Assembly (NCBI RefSeq): GCF_015706575.1
Contig: NW_024037067.1
Span: 6,399,909 to 6,463,908 of the forward strand
Origin: Patiria miniata
Lineage: Eukaryota; Echinodermata; Asteroidea; Valvatida; Asterinidae
DNA length: 64,000 bases
Reading direction: 5' to 3'
The position numbers were made by a program, and so were the translations under genes. The notes beneath the pieces were generated by a model that saw only the letters and a program-made list of their open reading frames with translations, did no database searches and was not told where the DNA came from. Shown piece after piece: positions 22,225 to 31,374 of this stretch (the stretch's first letter is position 1; each line of letters opens with the position of its first letter).

Positions 22225-23247
22225 ATGGCAAGCTTTGGTATATTTGCCGTGCTACTGATAGCAATTAACGCACTGGCAACTGCCGATGTCTGCTACTCTG
22301 GGCAGCAGTTAGGAGGCAGTGACGGTGATGATCCGCAGTGGGTTATCCCGCACAGCCAGCCCTGCAAATGCACTCGCATCCTGCCTGGTGGCGTGAACGT
22401 GGCCAAGTCGCAACAGGGACGGTTGGTTCAGGCACCTCTGTCCAAGACCGCAATAATAGCTGCCGATGAAAAAAGCGAGATCTTGACGGCACTGGGGTGC
22501 AACAAACAGTCGACAGAACCGCTGACGCCAACTTTGTCACAATCTATAACGGTGGTGAGCAACAGCAATGGAAATCCTGAATTGGTGCCACAAAATCTTG
22601 GAAGCTACTGTCCAGAGTATGACAACGATATCAGTCACGGAACTGGGCAAACCACGGCAACAATCTACCCCCTTGGTATCCCGACAGGCATCAATGTGCT
22701 CTGCGAACTGGACAGTGACGGAAGAGGCTGGATTGTGTTCCAGCGACGCAATTACACAGACTGGGAAAGCAGACAGGTTTTCAACAAAACCTTTGAAGAA
22801 TACAAGAATGGATTTGGCAGCCTCACCGGTGACAATTTCTGGTGGGGAAACGACAACTTGGCTACTGTTACCGCAGATGGCACATGGCAGCTGCGCGTGA
22901 GTCTGCGGTTATGGGATGCGACTAACAAGGTTGAGGAGTACAGATATGCCACATACTTCCCTTTCCGTGTTACCAGCCCAGAGTACACACTCTCTATAAG
23001 CAACTATTATCCCTCAGGCAATCTCTCCGACATCCTCAGCAACCACCATGGCATGGCATTTTCAACTTTGGACCGAGGGGCCGGATCTGCTTGCGCAACC
23101 CAAACAGGAGGCGGATGGTGGTTTCAAAATGTCGACTGTGATGAGCAAATTAACCTGAATGCCGACACCCCTTGCCATGCAATAGAATGCTGGCTGAAGA
23201 TCCCTGCGGTACTGATCAATTGTGAAATGAAGATCCGACGGGTTTAA
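22225..23247 (+). CDS. Secreted fibrinogen-related protein (FReP 3), single exon
   Basis: This 340-residue protein uses the ATG at 22225 (GAAATGG context); the frame is open a little further upstream without another ATG. The signal peptide is residues 1-20. The four-cysteine module follows (Cys23, Trp39, PCKCT with Cys47 and Cys49, LPGGV, Cys92). A Ser/Thr/Gln-rich spacer leads to a fibrinogen domain from about residue 125 (LGSYCPEYDND), with GRGWIVFQRR, YKNGFGS, FWWGND, GGGWWFQN and the terminal CEMKIRR. The calcium-binding DxDND run is not kept (TLDRGAGSACA). Several N-glycosylation sequons lie in the fibrinogen half (NYT, NKT, NLS). It is one of a tandem pair with FReP 4. Up to the FQRR motif the two proteins are about 94% identical by eye; beyond it they drop to roughly 60%. 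Likely a secreted lectin-like recognition protein. Confidence 0.92.
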   Translation: MASFGIFAVLLIAINALATADVCYSGQQLGGSDGDDPQWVIPHSQPCKCTRILPGGVNVAKSQQGRLVQAPLSKTAIIAADEKSEILTALGCNKQSTEPLTPTLSQSITVVSNSNGNPELVPQNLGSYCPEYDNDISHGTGQTTATIYPLGIPTGINVLCELDSDGRGWIVFQRRNYTDWESRQVFNKTFEEYKNGFGSLTGDNFWWGNDNLATVTADGTWQLRVSLRLWDATNKVEEYRYATYFPFRVTSPEYTLSISNYYPSGNLSDILSNHHGMAFSTLDRGAGSACATQTGGGWWFQNVDCDEQINLNADTPCHAIECWLKIPAVLINCEMKIRRV

Positions 23248-23488
23248 AGTGGCAGTGGCTTCCCATATTGGTAGTACGGTACGAGCCATGAACTCATCCA
23301 CAAAAGTGAATTCACACAAATGCTTTTTGTGAACTTTACTAGGACTGTTAGTTCCAAGTCGGTCAACTGATATTTGAAATTCAGTGTGTGTGACAGCATA
23401 TCCACATTAAGGTGAGAATGCGAAGCAAAGGGTCCAGAGGGATACTTTGCCACAGCCACTGAACTTTACAAGTTTTAAAACGGCATAC

Positions 23489-23494
23489 AATAAA
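23489..23494 (+). terminator. Poly(A) signal of FReP 3
   Basis: AATAAA, followed by a second overlapping AATAAAAT, lies about 240 bp past the stop. The homologous place in the FReP 4 block (about 28936) has lost the signal, so the paralogues probably differ in 3' end. Confidence 0.45.
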
Positions 23495-24020
23495 ATAAAA
23501 TTGCAAAATGCAACTTATGTGCAGAAATTCGGCCTAATGTACATCATACAAGACTGAGACACTGTTTGGAAGAAAGCCTATTGACTCAGATTGAAGCATT
23601 CGGCATGAGTAATGCTTCTGGTTTGAACTTTTAAATTGATATACATGTACCCTTTAAATTAATCTTGGAGACTTTAAATTTTCAATGTACGTCTGTAGTC
23701 TAGATAAAAAAAAAAACTTATTAACTTTTGGAAGGATTCATCGGCGCTCACTTCATTCAGAATGATCAACCAACACCAACAGCTGAAGGAAACTACTCAG
23801 TGTGATCTTTCAAGCAGGATACTTCGCTAACTCTGGTTTTAAATCAGACACTTAATGAATGGCGCAGGAAATGACAGTAACTGAACCACGAAGACTGTAC
23901 GAACTGTGAAGGATCTACGTAAAAGTTTGCATTACAACTCACATTTATGCATTTACCTCGTGAGACTCTTATTCCGTGTTTACTATTAAAGCAGTGACAT
24001 AGTTCGCTGATCTGCACTTA

Positions 24021-24400
24021 TTAATATTAATATTTTAATTTCAGGCACTATGCATACAAGAATAAAATTTTACCGTAGATAGGCAAAAGTGTGGTCAAAC
24101 AAAATAACATTGTCCTTTTCCCCCAGCCAAGTTACCCAACCCGATACCTGAATACCCCTTCCCCACACCCATCCACAAAGCTATGCCCTGAGGAGTCCCC
24201 CCCCCCCCCCTCCCTGGCCTCCCGCAAACCCGCTTAGGAGTTTCACCTGTAAATATACTTCCATATAAATAAATGCATAATTATGAAACGTGTGAATCTA
24301 TATTACAACTGCAATACATTGTGTAGCCTCATCCCAACTATAGCTTAGGTTGGCGCGGATATCCAGGACTTCCATCTTTCTTGTTCACGGACCCGTTTAA
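24021..24400. other. Spacer between duplicated blocks
   Basis: Contains a C-rich tract (24197-24212) and CCCC-rich DNA that resembles 29545-29640, so the duplication may extend weakly to here. No gene is seen. Confidence 0.35.
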
Positions 24401-24950
24401 GCTATAGTCCATCATTTGTAATTTGTGCATTTTGTTCGTTTGAAGCAACGAAAAGTGTTCAAAATCTAATGAAGGATACTGAACAACTAACCTGATGAAG
24501 TTTCAGCTCTGCTTCAGCTGTTTATTCCGAGAAAAACAGCATTCTAGGATCTCAATTTCAAATCAAAAGTTGCTGAATCATGTTTTGAATTGGCCTGAAT
24601 TCAGCATCCGAGACACATTCTCACTGAGCCGATTGCAGCTATACGCGATGTCGCGCACTGATCCGACAAATTATAGCAACCGCACGCGCGTGTGTGTCGT
24701 GCCAATGCTTGCGCGCGCTTCGCCGAATAACAAAACGAACTACTAATTTAAATGTTCCTACAGTGCGTCTTAAGACGCACCGTTGGAAAGGTCTTCTTTC
24801 GTTGATTACTTCAAAATGACAGCTTGCCAGAAAGAATAATTTCACAGGGAGTTTAGTCCACTAACAAGTACTATCTTTCAACCAAGTATGTTTTTCAACA
24901 ATAATTACGCCAGTTACTTTTCGGATGGCTGCAAATGATGGACTATAGCT
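24401..24950 (+). mobile_element. TTAA-flanked MITE with central palindrome, second copy
   Basis: It is flanked by TTAA at 24397-24400 and 24951-24954. The inverted ends are GCTATAGTCCATCATTTG and CAAATGATGGACTATAGC, exact inverses over 18 bp. The interior matches 12226-12779 throughout. The central palindrome (GTGCGTCTTAAGACGCAC) is at about 24763-24780. It is absent from the equivalent place in the second duplicated block, so it arrived independently of the duplication. Confidence 0.8.
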
Positions 24951-24954
24951 TTAA

Positions 24955-26099
24955 AAAAAAATAAACCAGAATAGTTCTTGAGTCTGGAGTTCTGAATGGT
25001 AACACATAGCAACAGATGAAAATGCACTATGTATGCTAATGAACTTTCATCCTTAAGGTGACCTCATGCCACACAGCGTAGATAGTTGGGACCGTCCCAA
25101 CTTTACATGCAGACCTAACGTTACACACATAAAATTGTCAAATGATTGGCAACTGCCAAGATTTGCAGCAACACTAAAGAGCGCCACCTCTGGGTGCATA
25201 CCACCAAAAGGCTGTAAATTAATGGGCGCGAGCTCATTAATAACAAGTAATTTTCAGGAGAAGAAAATGACCCTTTTGACCTGAGTTTGTCACTGCCAAT
25301 GTGCGCGCTTTTGAATAACGCTAAGCAGAAAGCAGTAGCAGCAGACACACTGTAGCACCATTTAAGAAAAGCAAGCACGCACCTTTCATTTTTTGAGGTG
25401 GTTACTGTATTTCAGTTTGACTTGAGTCCAGTTTATCTCACAAGAGGCCCCCAAAAGTGTTATCAAAGGGTGCATACCACCAAAAGGCTGTAAATTAATG
25501 CGCTCATTAATATTTTGTGATCCCACGGGTATTTAAGAGGTCCATGCGGTCTATAATTGGGATTAATTGGAAAGATATTTATCAAGTATTTGTGACTAGT
25601 GGCTTCAAACTCAGGCGATTTTGTAAAAAAAATCCAACTTTGTAGGTCTATTTCGCACAGAGGCAGAGGGTTACATTCAGACTGGGGCCCAGGGATTGGC
25701 AACCATTTTAGGGGTGGTTTTGGGAGAGGGGGATATAAAAAAATTTGACATGGCTACCTAGCTCTGGTAAAATGGAACAGAAAATTGTCCTTCATGTAGA
25801 TGTCGTAATCTTTAATTTCCAGTGAAAAAAACATTACCACCTTGCTCCTGAGCGTCACAAGGTGGCGCTCTTTCTGTCCGATTTTGCTTTGCTTCCTATG
25901 AGCACATATTTGGTGTAATACAACCCTCTTGACTAGCAGAGGACCTTCTTGGGAGGCGGAGCAGCGGGGCGGGGGAGGGGGGGGAAATAAGCTTTTTTTC
26001 TGAAGTGACTTTTAGTTGTTTTTTTTTTACTGCCTTTTTGGGTTATTCTACTTACACGATAATTTTGATGAATCTCTGAACTTGGACATATTTTTTTTT
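24955..26099. other. Spacer with short direct repeats
   Basis: GGGTGCATACCACCAAAAGG then CTGTAAATTAATG occurs at about 25193 and again at about 25469, followed by CGC..CTCATTAATA in both. The segment with GAGCGCCACCT and GACTAGCAGAGGACC..GGGAGGCGG (about 25170-25980) has a diverged match at 30860-30940. A duplication junction or a third partial copy of the flank is therefore likely. No gene is supported. Confidence 0.45.
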
Positions 26100-26689
26100 T
26101 TATTTGAGCAGATGTTTTCAAATGTGTCTGGTATGACTATTTAATAACGACAATGACAATTCATTTATTTTGCATTTTTATTCGCTATGAAATAATAAAG
26201 AAAAAGATTATATATACCGAATTTATTGCACATGAAATGTGTATTGTATAAAATGTACAAAAGCTAGGGTTAACAGGCAAAAACATTCAGCTAACTTTTC
26301 AGTGTTGTTCACTGCTGAAACTTGCAAATCCAGTGTATAAAACTTTTCATTGCTGTGTCGCCACTTTTTTTTACAAAGTTTTATGCTCAGCAATATAAAT
26401 TGTCCTTGTGCTAGTGGTTTTATGAAACAAGAAGACAGACCTTACACCAGAACAAAACAGAGTGCAAAAACCTTGAACTGATCTTCCTTTTTTTTATCAC
26501 ATCAATTCTGAAACTTAATGAGACAATTTGAATTGATGCATGGTTCGCTTGGTGCGTAATTCATCTTGTAATTGGTAATTTGCGGCTGTTCGCTCCTTGA
26601 TGACTTTTAATCAAGTGAAAAAAATAAATTACACTTAATTGCTAGCCCTTCTGAAGTTGAAGGCTTTAATTTGGTCTTTTTTTTTTATA

Positions 26690-26880
26690 AAGCCAAAAAA
26701 AAAAAAAAAACCTTCTGCTTCCAGTTTCCCTACATGTACCTACCCTTTTTTGAAAGCCCCCACCTATTTTTTATGGGAAAAATAAGGGGAAAAACACCCA
26801 AAACCATCAAATTCTAGCTTTTACCCTTGACTACATGCAGACGCCTCCATATGATCGTATGCACAAAAAATTGCCCTTTC
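26690..26880 (-). mobile_element. Truncated GGCCAAAA MITE
   Basis: An A-run after AAGCC leads into TTCTGCTTCCAGTTTCCCTA, ACCCTTGACTACATGCAGAC and GCCTCCATATGAT, matching the 63391-63656 copy. The distal end is missing. Confidence 0.6.
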
Positions 26881-27614
26881 TTAACGGTGAAGGGGGTACT
26901 TGTGCACCGAGCCTATAATGCTTGTATAGTTAGAAAAATAGTGATTCAGCCAAAATAAGAATACATAGTTTTTCTTGGAAAACTGCAAAAAAAGTAATTT
27001 ATTTTTTAGGGTGAAACTCAAGAAAAGCACAAACAGTACATGGATGTCTTTAAACTTGAAGGACATCAAGCCCAATGCAAAGTAAAAGGCTCTATCTTTG
27101 TGAAATCCCAAAAAGACTCAAAGTGGATTTTGAAGGGTCTGGGAAGGTTAATGGTAAAAAAAAAGGAGTAAATGTTTGAAATAATGTGTAGACAGTGTCT
27201 TCTTTCATGATAAGTTTCACCCTTATTCGTCCAGTACTCAAAAAAGCTAATCAAGTTTTGGTAGGCCTTTGTTTTGCCCATGTACATGTACATACTGTAA
27301 TATGGTTCCTGTACACGAACCATCTACATGTACATGTACATATGTACAGTTTCCCACAAAAAGTGAGAAACTTGAACTTATAAACTGTTAATTAGCAATA
27401 CTTTTGTTTCCTACAGGAACTCTCAAGTACAAGTACCAATTAATCATAAATTACAATTATTGATTAGCATATTCTTCAACTTTGAGACTTTTACCTTGAA
27501 ACCCTCATCAAGACCACAACTGATATACGAGCACTCCTTGATGATGGCAGTTGGTTTTGCCAAGCAATACTTTCTGAGGCTAATTGGTCGTTAATTTTCT
27601 TTGGCTACAAATTG

Positions 27615-27622
27615 TATTTAAG
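27615..27622 (+). promoter_or_regulatory. TATA-like box of FReP 4
   Basis: TATTTAAG lies 124 bp before the ATG, in a context (TTGTATTTAAGTCTCC, then TTCAGACTTTG) identical to that of FReP 3. Confidence 0.5.
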
Positions 27623-27738
27623 TCTCCTCTTGTTCAGACTTTGCTCAATTCCCTTGTGACTGTTCATCAGTAGCTCTACATAACTTTCTGAGCAGAATTC
27701 TACTGTATTTTCAAGTGTTGGAGTTGAGGTACAGAGAA

Positions 27739-28809
27739 ATGGCAAGCTTTGGTATATTTGCCGTGCTGCTGATAGCAATTAATGCTCTGGCAACTGCCGA
27801 GCAGGTCTGCTACTCTGGGCAGGAGTTAGGAGGCAGTGATGGTGATGATCCCCAGTGGGTTATCCCGCACAGCCAGCCCTGCAAATGCACTCGCATCCTG
27901 CCTGGTGGCGTGAACGTGGCCAAGTCGCAACAGGGACGGTTGGTTCAGGCACCTCGGTCCAAGACCGCAATAGTAGCTGCCGATGATAAAAGCGAGATCT
28001 TGACGGCACTGGGGTGCAACAAACAGTCGACAGAACCACTGACGCCGACATTGTCACAATCTATAACGGTGGTGAGCAACAGCAATGGAAATGCCGACTT
28101 GGTGACACAAAATCTTGGAAGCTACTGTCCAGAGTATGACAACGATATCAGTCACGGAACTGGGCAAACCACGGCAACAATCTACCCCCTTGGTATCCCG
28201 ACAGGCATCGATGCACTCTGCGAACTGGACAGTGACGGAAGAGGCTGGATTGTGTTCCAGCGACGCAGTCACCGGTACATAAGTATAGACTGGGGAAGCG
28301 AACAGGTTTTCGACACAAATTTTATGGACTACAAGAATGGATTTGGCAGTCCCACTGACGATGATTTTTGGTGGGGCAACGACAACTTGGCTACTGTTAC
28401 AGCAGATGGCGCTGTATGGCAGTTGCGCGTGGACCTGTGGTTCCAAAATACCGATGAGCTCGAGTACAGATATGTCACATATCCCAGTTTTAGTGTCACC
28501 GGCCCAGAGTTCAATCTCTCCATAAGTCACTTTTATTCTTCAGGGAATCTCAGCGTTAACATCCTTGGCAACCACGATGGCATGGCATTCACAACTAGGG
28601 ATCAAGGGGCCAAACGGATATGTGCAGTCATAATGGGAGGCGGATGGTGGTTTCAAAACCATGATGTCAGCTGCGCCAAGCAGGTTAATCTGAATGCCTA
28701 CACTCCTTGCCAAGCAACACAATGCTGGGGGAGCATCCCAATAACTGCAGAACTGATTAAAAGTGAAATGAAGATCCGACATGTTAACAGTGACATTGGC
28801 TACGAGTAG
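27739..28809 (+). CDS. Secreted fibrinogen-related protein (FReP 4), single exon
   Basis: This 356-residue protein starts at the ATG at 27739, in the same context as FReP 3. It has a signal peptide (1-20), the four-cysteine module (Cys24, Trp40, PCKCT, LPGGV, Cys93), a spacer, and a fibrinogen domain from about residue 126. Marks are GRGWIVFQRR, YKNGFGS, FWWGND, GGGWWFQN and SEMKIRH. Compared with FReP 3 it has an inserted stretch just after FQRR (SHRYISIDWGSEQ) and many replacements across the fibrinogen core (for example WFQNTDELEYRYVTY). It also has a longer C-terminus (NSDIGYE). The calcium loop is again changed (TTRDQGAKRICA). Its upstream region carries one copy of the promoter module. 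Probably a secreted recognition protein whose binding face differs from FReP 3; the ligand is unknown. Confidence 0.92.
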   Translation: MASFGIFAVLLIAINALATAEQVCYSGQELGGSDGDDPQWVIPHSQPCKCTRILPGGVNVAKSQQGRLVQAPRSKTAIVAADDKSEILTALGCNKQSTEPLTPTLSQSITVVSNSNGNADLVTQNLGSYCPEYDNDISHGTGQTTATIYPLGIPTGIDALCELDSDGRGWIVFQRRSHRYISIDWGSEQVFDTNFMDYKNGFGSPTDDDFWWGNDNLATVTADGAVWQLRVDLWFQNTDELEYRYVTYPSFSVTGPEFNLSISHFYSSGNLSVNILGNHDGMAFTTRDQGAKRICAVIMGGGWWFQNHDVSCAKQVNLNAYTPCQATQCWGSIPITAELIKSEMKIRHVNSDIGYE

Positions 28810-29490
28810 CCAGAACTTATCCTCAATTAAGTGAATTTACACAAAAATTCTGAACTGGGACTCTTATTCCCAACTTGATCAACTGATATTTGATCAGCCA
28901 CAGCCACTGAAATGTACCATTTTAAAACGGCATACAACTGATTAAGAAAATTGCAAAATTATGCAATCAGGGCACAAATTACGCTTACAGATGACACAAG
29001 ACACTGTTTGGGAGAAACCTACTGACTCAGCATGATTGAGGCATTCTGCATGGGGAATGCTGCTGGTTTGAACTTTTTTCAATTGATATGTATACCCTTT
29101 TTTGGAAACTCATTTTTTAATGTACTGCAGTCTAGTTTTAAAAGATGGCTGCTTTATTAACTATTGGAAAGATTCATCTGTACTCTTTTCATTCAGAAGG
29201 ATCAGCCAACATCAACAGCTGAAGGAAAGTGATCTAATCTAGTGTATAAAGCATGATACTTCGCTTCCCCTGGTTTTAACTCGGGACACTCAATGAATGG
29301 CACAGGAAATGACAGTAACTGAACCACGAAAGCTGTGAGAACTGTGAAGGATCTTTTTTTGAATAATATAACTTGACATTGCATTAAGACTTTTTTCCCA
29401 TGTTAACCACATGTAGGCACTAGGCACATTACAGTCGTGACAAAGTTTGGTTGTTTGCACTAATATTCTTATTAATATTAATAAATATTT

Positions 29491-29617
29491 AAAGTTCTTG
29501 CACTCTCTGAATAAAGGAATAAAAGTCTGCAATTTAGATGACATATGTTCCCCCACCCAAGTTCAAGTTGAAATGTTGTTAACCCCACCAACCCCGCTCC
29601 CTTCCCCACCACAATCT
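29491..29617. other. 3' flank of FReP 4
   Basis: AATAAA-type signals occur at about 29480 and 29507-29522 and could serve FReP 4. The C-rich stretch after 29545 resembles 24120-24210 of the first block. Confidence 0.35.
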
Positions 29618-30450
29618 AGCTTGAGTAACTCCAGCTGATGCTCCATCACATGTAATGCTGGAGGCATAACCTGTTCGTTAGAATGTGGTAGCAAGAGACT
29701 CTAAAAAAATTTGCCTCTCAAAAATTGTTCATTTTCACCTCTAATATCCCACCCCAGAGTTCATTTACATACCTCATACATTCAACAGTCATTTACGAAG
29801 CCTAATGATCGACTTGAAACAGACCACACACAAAAAAATGTGAAAAATCTTGACGATTCCGGTGGCTTGTCCGTAAAAAAAACACCACATTCTAACGAAC
29901 AGGTTATGCCTCCAGCGTTACATGTGAATGAATATGGAGCATGTCAGCTGGAGGTACTCTAGCCCCATAAATGTGGCCTATTTACTGGACTGCCTCCGTA
30001 AACATAGGCCACACAGCCACATGTACAAAAACATGTCGACTTTGCCAAATTTTGATTTTAACATTTAGGCTTACTTTGTAGGTTTTTTTTTGTTTTAGAA
30101 GCATTCTCACCCTCTATATAGGCTAATCAGAAAGTGCTGCCTTTTTCAGATGTCTAATTTGTGTGAAATTTCATGTTGAAATTTTGATACGCAAACGTGT
30201 GCAAATGTATCTGGAAATTTCACGAAAAATGGACATCTGAAAAAGGCAGCACTTTCTGATTAGCCTATGTAGAGGGTGAGAATGCTTCTAAAGCAAAAAA
30301 AACCTACAAAGTCAGTCTAAATGTGAAAATCAAAAATTTGGCAAAGTCGACACGTTTTTTGTACATGTGGATGTGTGGCCTATGTTTACGGAGGCAGTCC
30401 AGTAAATAGGCCACATTTATGGGGCTAGAGTTACTCAAGCTAACCACAAT
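29618..30450. mobile_element. Nested foldback elements
   Basis: The outer element has arms at about 29618-29690 and 29882-29945 plus 30428-30445. Its left arm (AGCTTGAGTAACTCCAGCTG through GTTCGTTAGAATGTGGT) is repeated inverted on the right. The right arm is split by an almost perfectly palindromic inner element (about 29962-30427, ends TAGCCCCATAAATG and CATTTATGGGGCTA). The arm sequence at the break appears on both sides as GTACTC and GTTACTC, a likely 6-7-bp target duplication. The inner element's arms are about 215 bp each around a loop near 30190, with sub-words GGCCTATTTACTGGACTGCC and AAAAGGCAGCACTTTCTGAT. Neither codes for a protein. Confidence 0.7.
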
Positions 30451-30508
30451 CCACAAAACCCATGCATCAACTGCTGAATCTACATACAATACATGTATCC
30501 AACTACAA

Positions 30509-30578
30509 GGGGGGGGGGGGGGAGACACGCATCCCCCCCCCTCCCCCCCCAGTTCCCCCCCCCCCCCCCCCCCCCAGT

Positions 30579-30632
<54 letters not shown>
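30509..30632. repeat. Extreme poly-G/poly-C tract
   Basis: A run of about 13 G (30509-30522) is followed by GAGACACGCAT and then nearly 110 bases of almost pure C, interrupted only by T and AGTT. The strand asymmetry suits i-motif/G-quadruplex or triplex formation. The length is also where assembly or read errors are most likely. Proline- or glycine-run open frames here are compositional artefacts. Confidence 0.85.
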
Positions 30633-30633
<1 letters not shown>

Positions 30634-30829
30634 TCTGCTGTGCTGGAGCATGGAATGGAGGAAGGAACACACAGCCTGTATATTTTTCTAACAAGAGTTA
30701 TAAACATTATACCATTGTCTTGGGTAACATAAAAACGATAAGGGAAAATGTACCTCAAAAAATGCCTCCCAAAGCCACACCTGGTTACGTGGACACCAAG
30801 AAAACGGTAGATAGGGCCTAGATAAACAT

Positions 30830-31150
30830 GACATTTTGTCAAAATTGGCGGCTGTCAAATTTGCAACACTTGCAGTAACAATGAAGAGCGCCACCTTTTG
30901 ACCAGCAGGGGACCTCTTTTTTGGGAGGCGGGGCGCTAGAGAGAGAGGGGGGGGGGGATTAATTATGATAAAATTGTTCTTGCGATATTTATACCAAGAA
31001 AGTGAAGAATACACTCTTGCCTTTTTATTTTCCAACCATGTCATTGGCATGACATGGTTGTCAAGAAGTCAGGCGACTAGTCAAAACAGAAAAAGTGACT
31101 CTTTACTTTTATCTCGTATTTTTTGGTATGGTAATTTTTATGAATCTCGG
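30830..31150. repeat. Third partial copy of FReP-cluster flank
   Basis: GAGCGCCACCT, GACCAGCAGGGGACC, TTGGGAGGCGG and, further on, GGTAATTTTTATGAATCTC follow the order seen at about 25170-26075. The match is short and diverged. It suggests that the tandem duplication once continued to the right; no FReP coding sequence follows. Confidence 0.4.
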
Positions 31151-31374
31151 GACAAGTGCGAAAAATACAATCCGAACGAAAGTCAACTTTCATGGAACAA
31201 AAACAACACATTCGTTTGCCGGACGATAACTCAAAAACAACATTCGGCATTAAATTGAAATCTTGTATAAAAACGGTTCGTTATATATTACACAAATCTG
31301 TTGAATATCGAGAGAAATCGTCAGACAATAAAAATAATATAACCAAAACAATGTAGGGTACTTAAGCGCAGTGT

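Larger units (their letters stand above)
20030..24020 (+). repeat. Segmental duplication, left block (carries FReP 3)
   Basis: From ATGTTTTCAAATTGAACTGG (about 20038) to TTATTAATATTAATATTTTA (about 24018), this block matches 26100-29490 in the same order and orientation. The match covers upstream DNA, promoter, coding exon and 3' flank. Paired landmarks include TGGTATGACTATTTAATAA, AATTGATGCATGG and AAGGACATCAAGCCCAATGC upstream, and AAACGGCATACAA and ACTGTTTGG..GAAA..CCTA downstream. The non-coding identity is patchy with indels, so the duplication is not very recent. Confidence 0.8.
26100..29490 (+). repeat. Segmental duplication, right block (carries FReP 4)
   Basis: Second copy of the 20030-24020 block, shorter by about 0.6 kb. 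It has one rather than two promoter modules and other small losses, and a fragment of the GGCCAAAA MITE inserted at 26690-26880. Gene order and orientation are the same. Confidence 0.8.

Noticed and set aside
30304-30842. Long proline- and glycine-run open frames on both strands
   Set aside because: They are produced by the poly-C/poly-G tract and are open in several frames at once.
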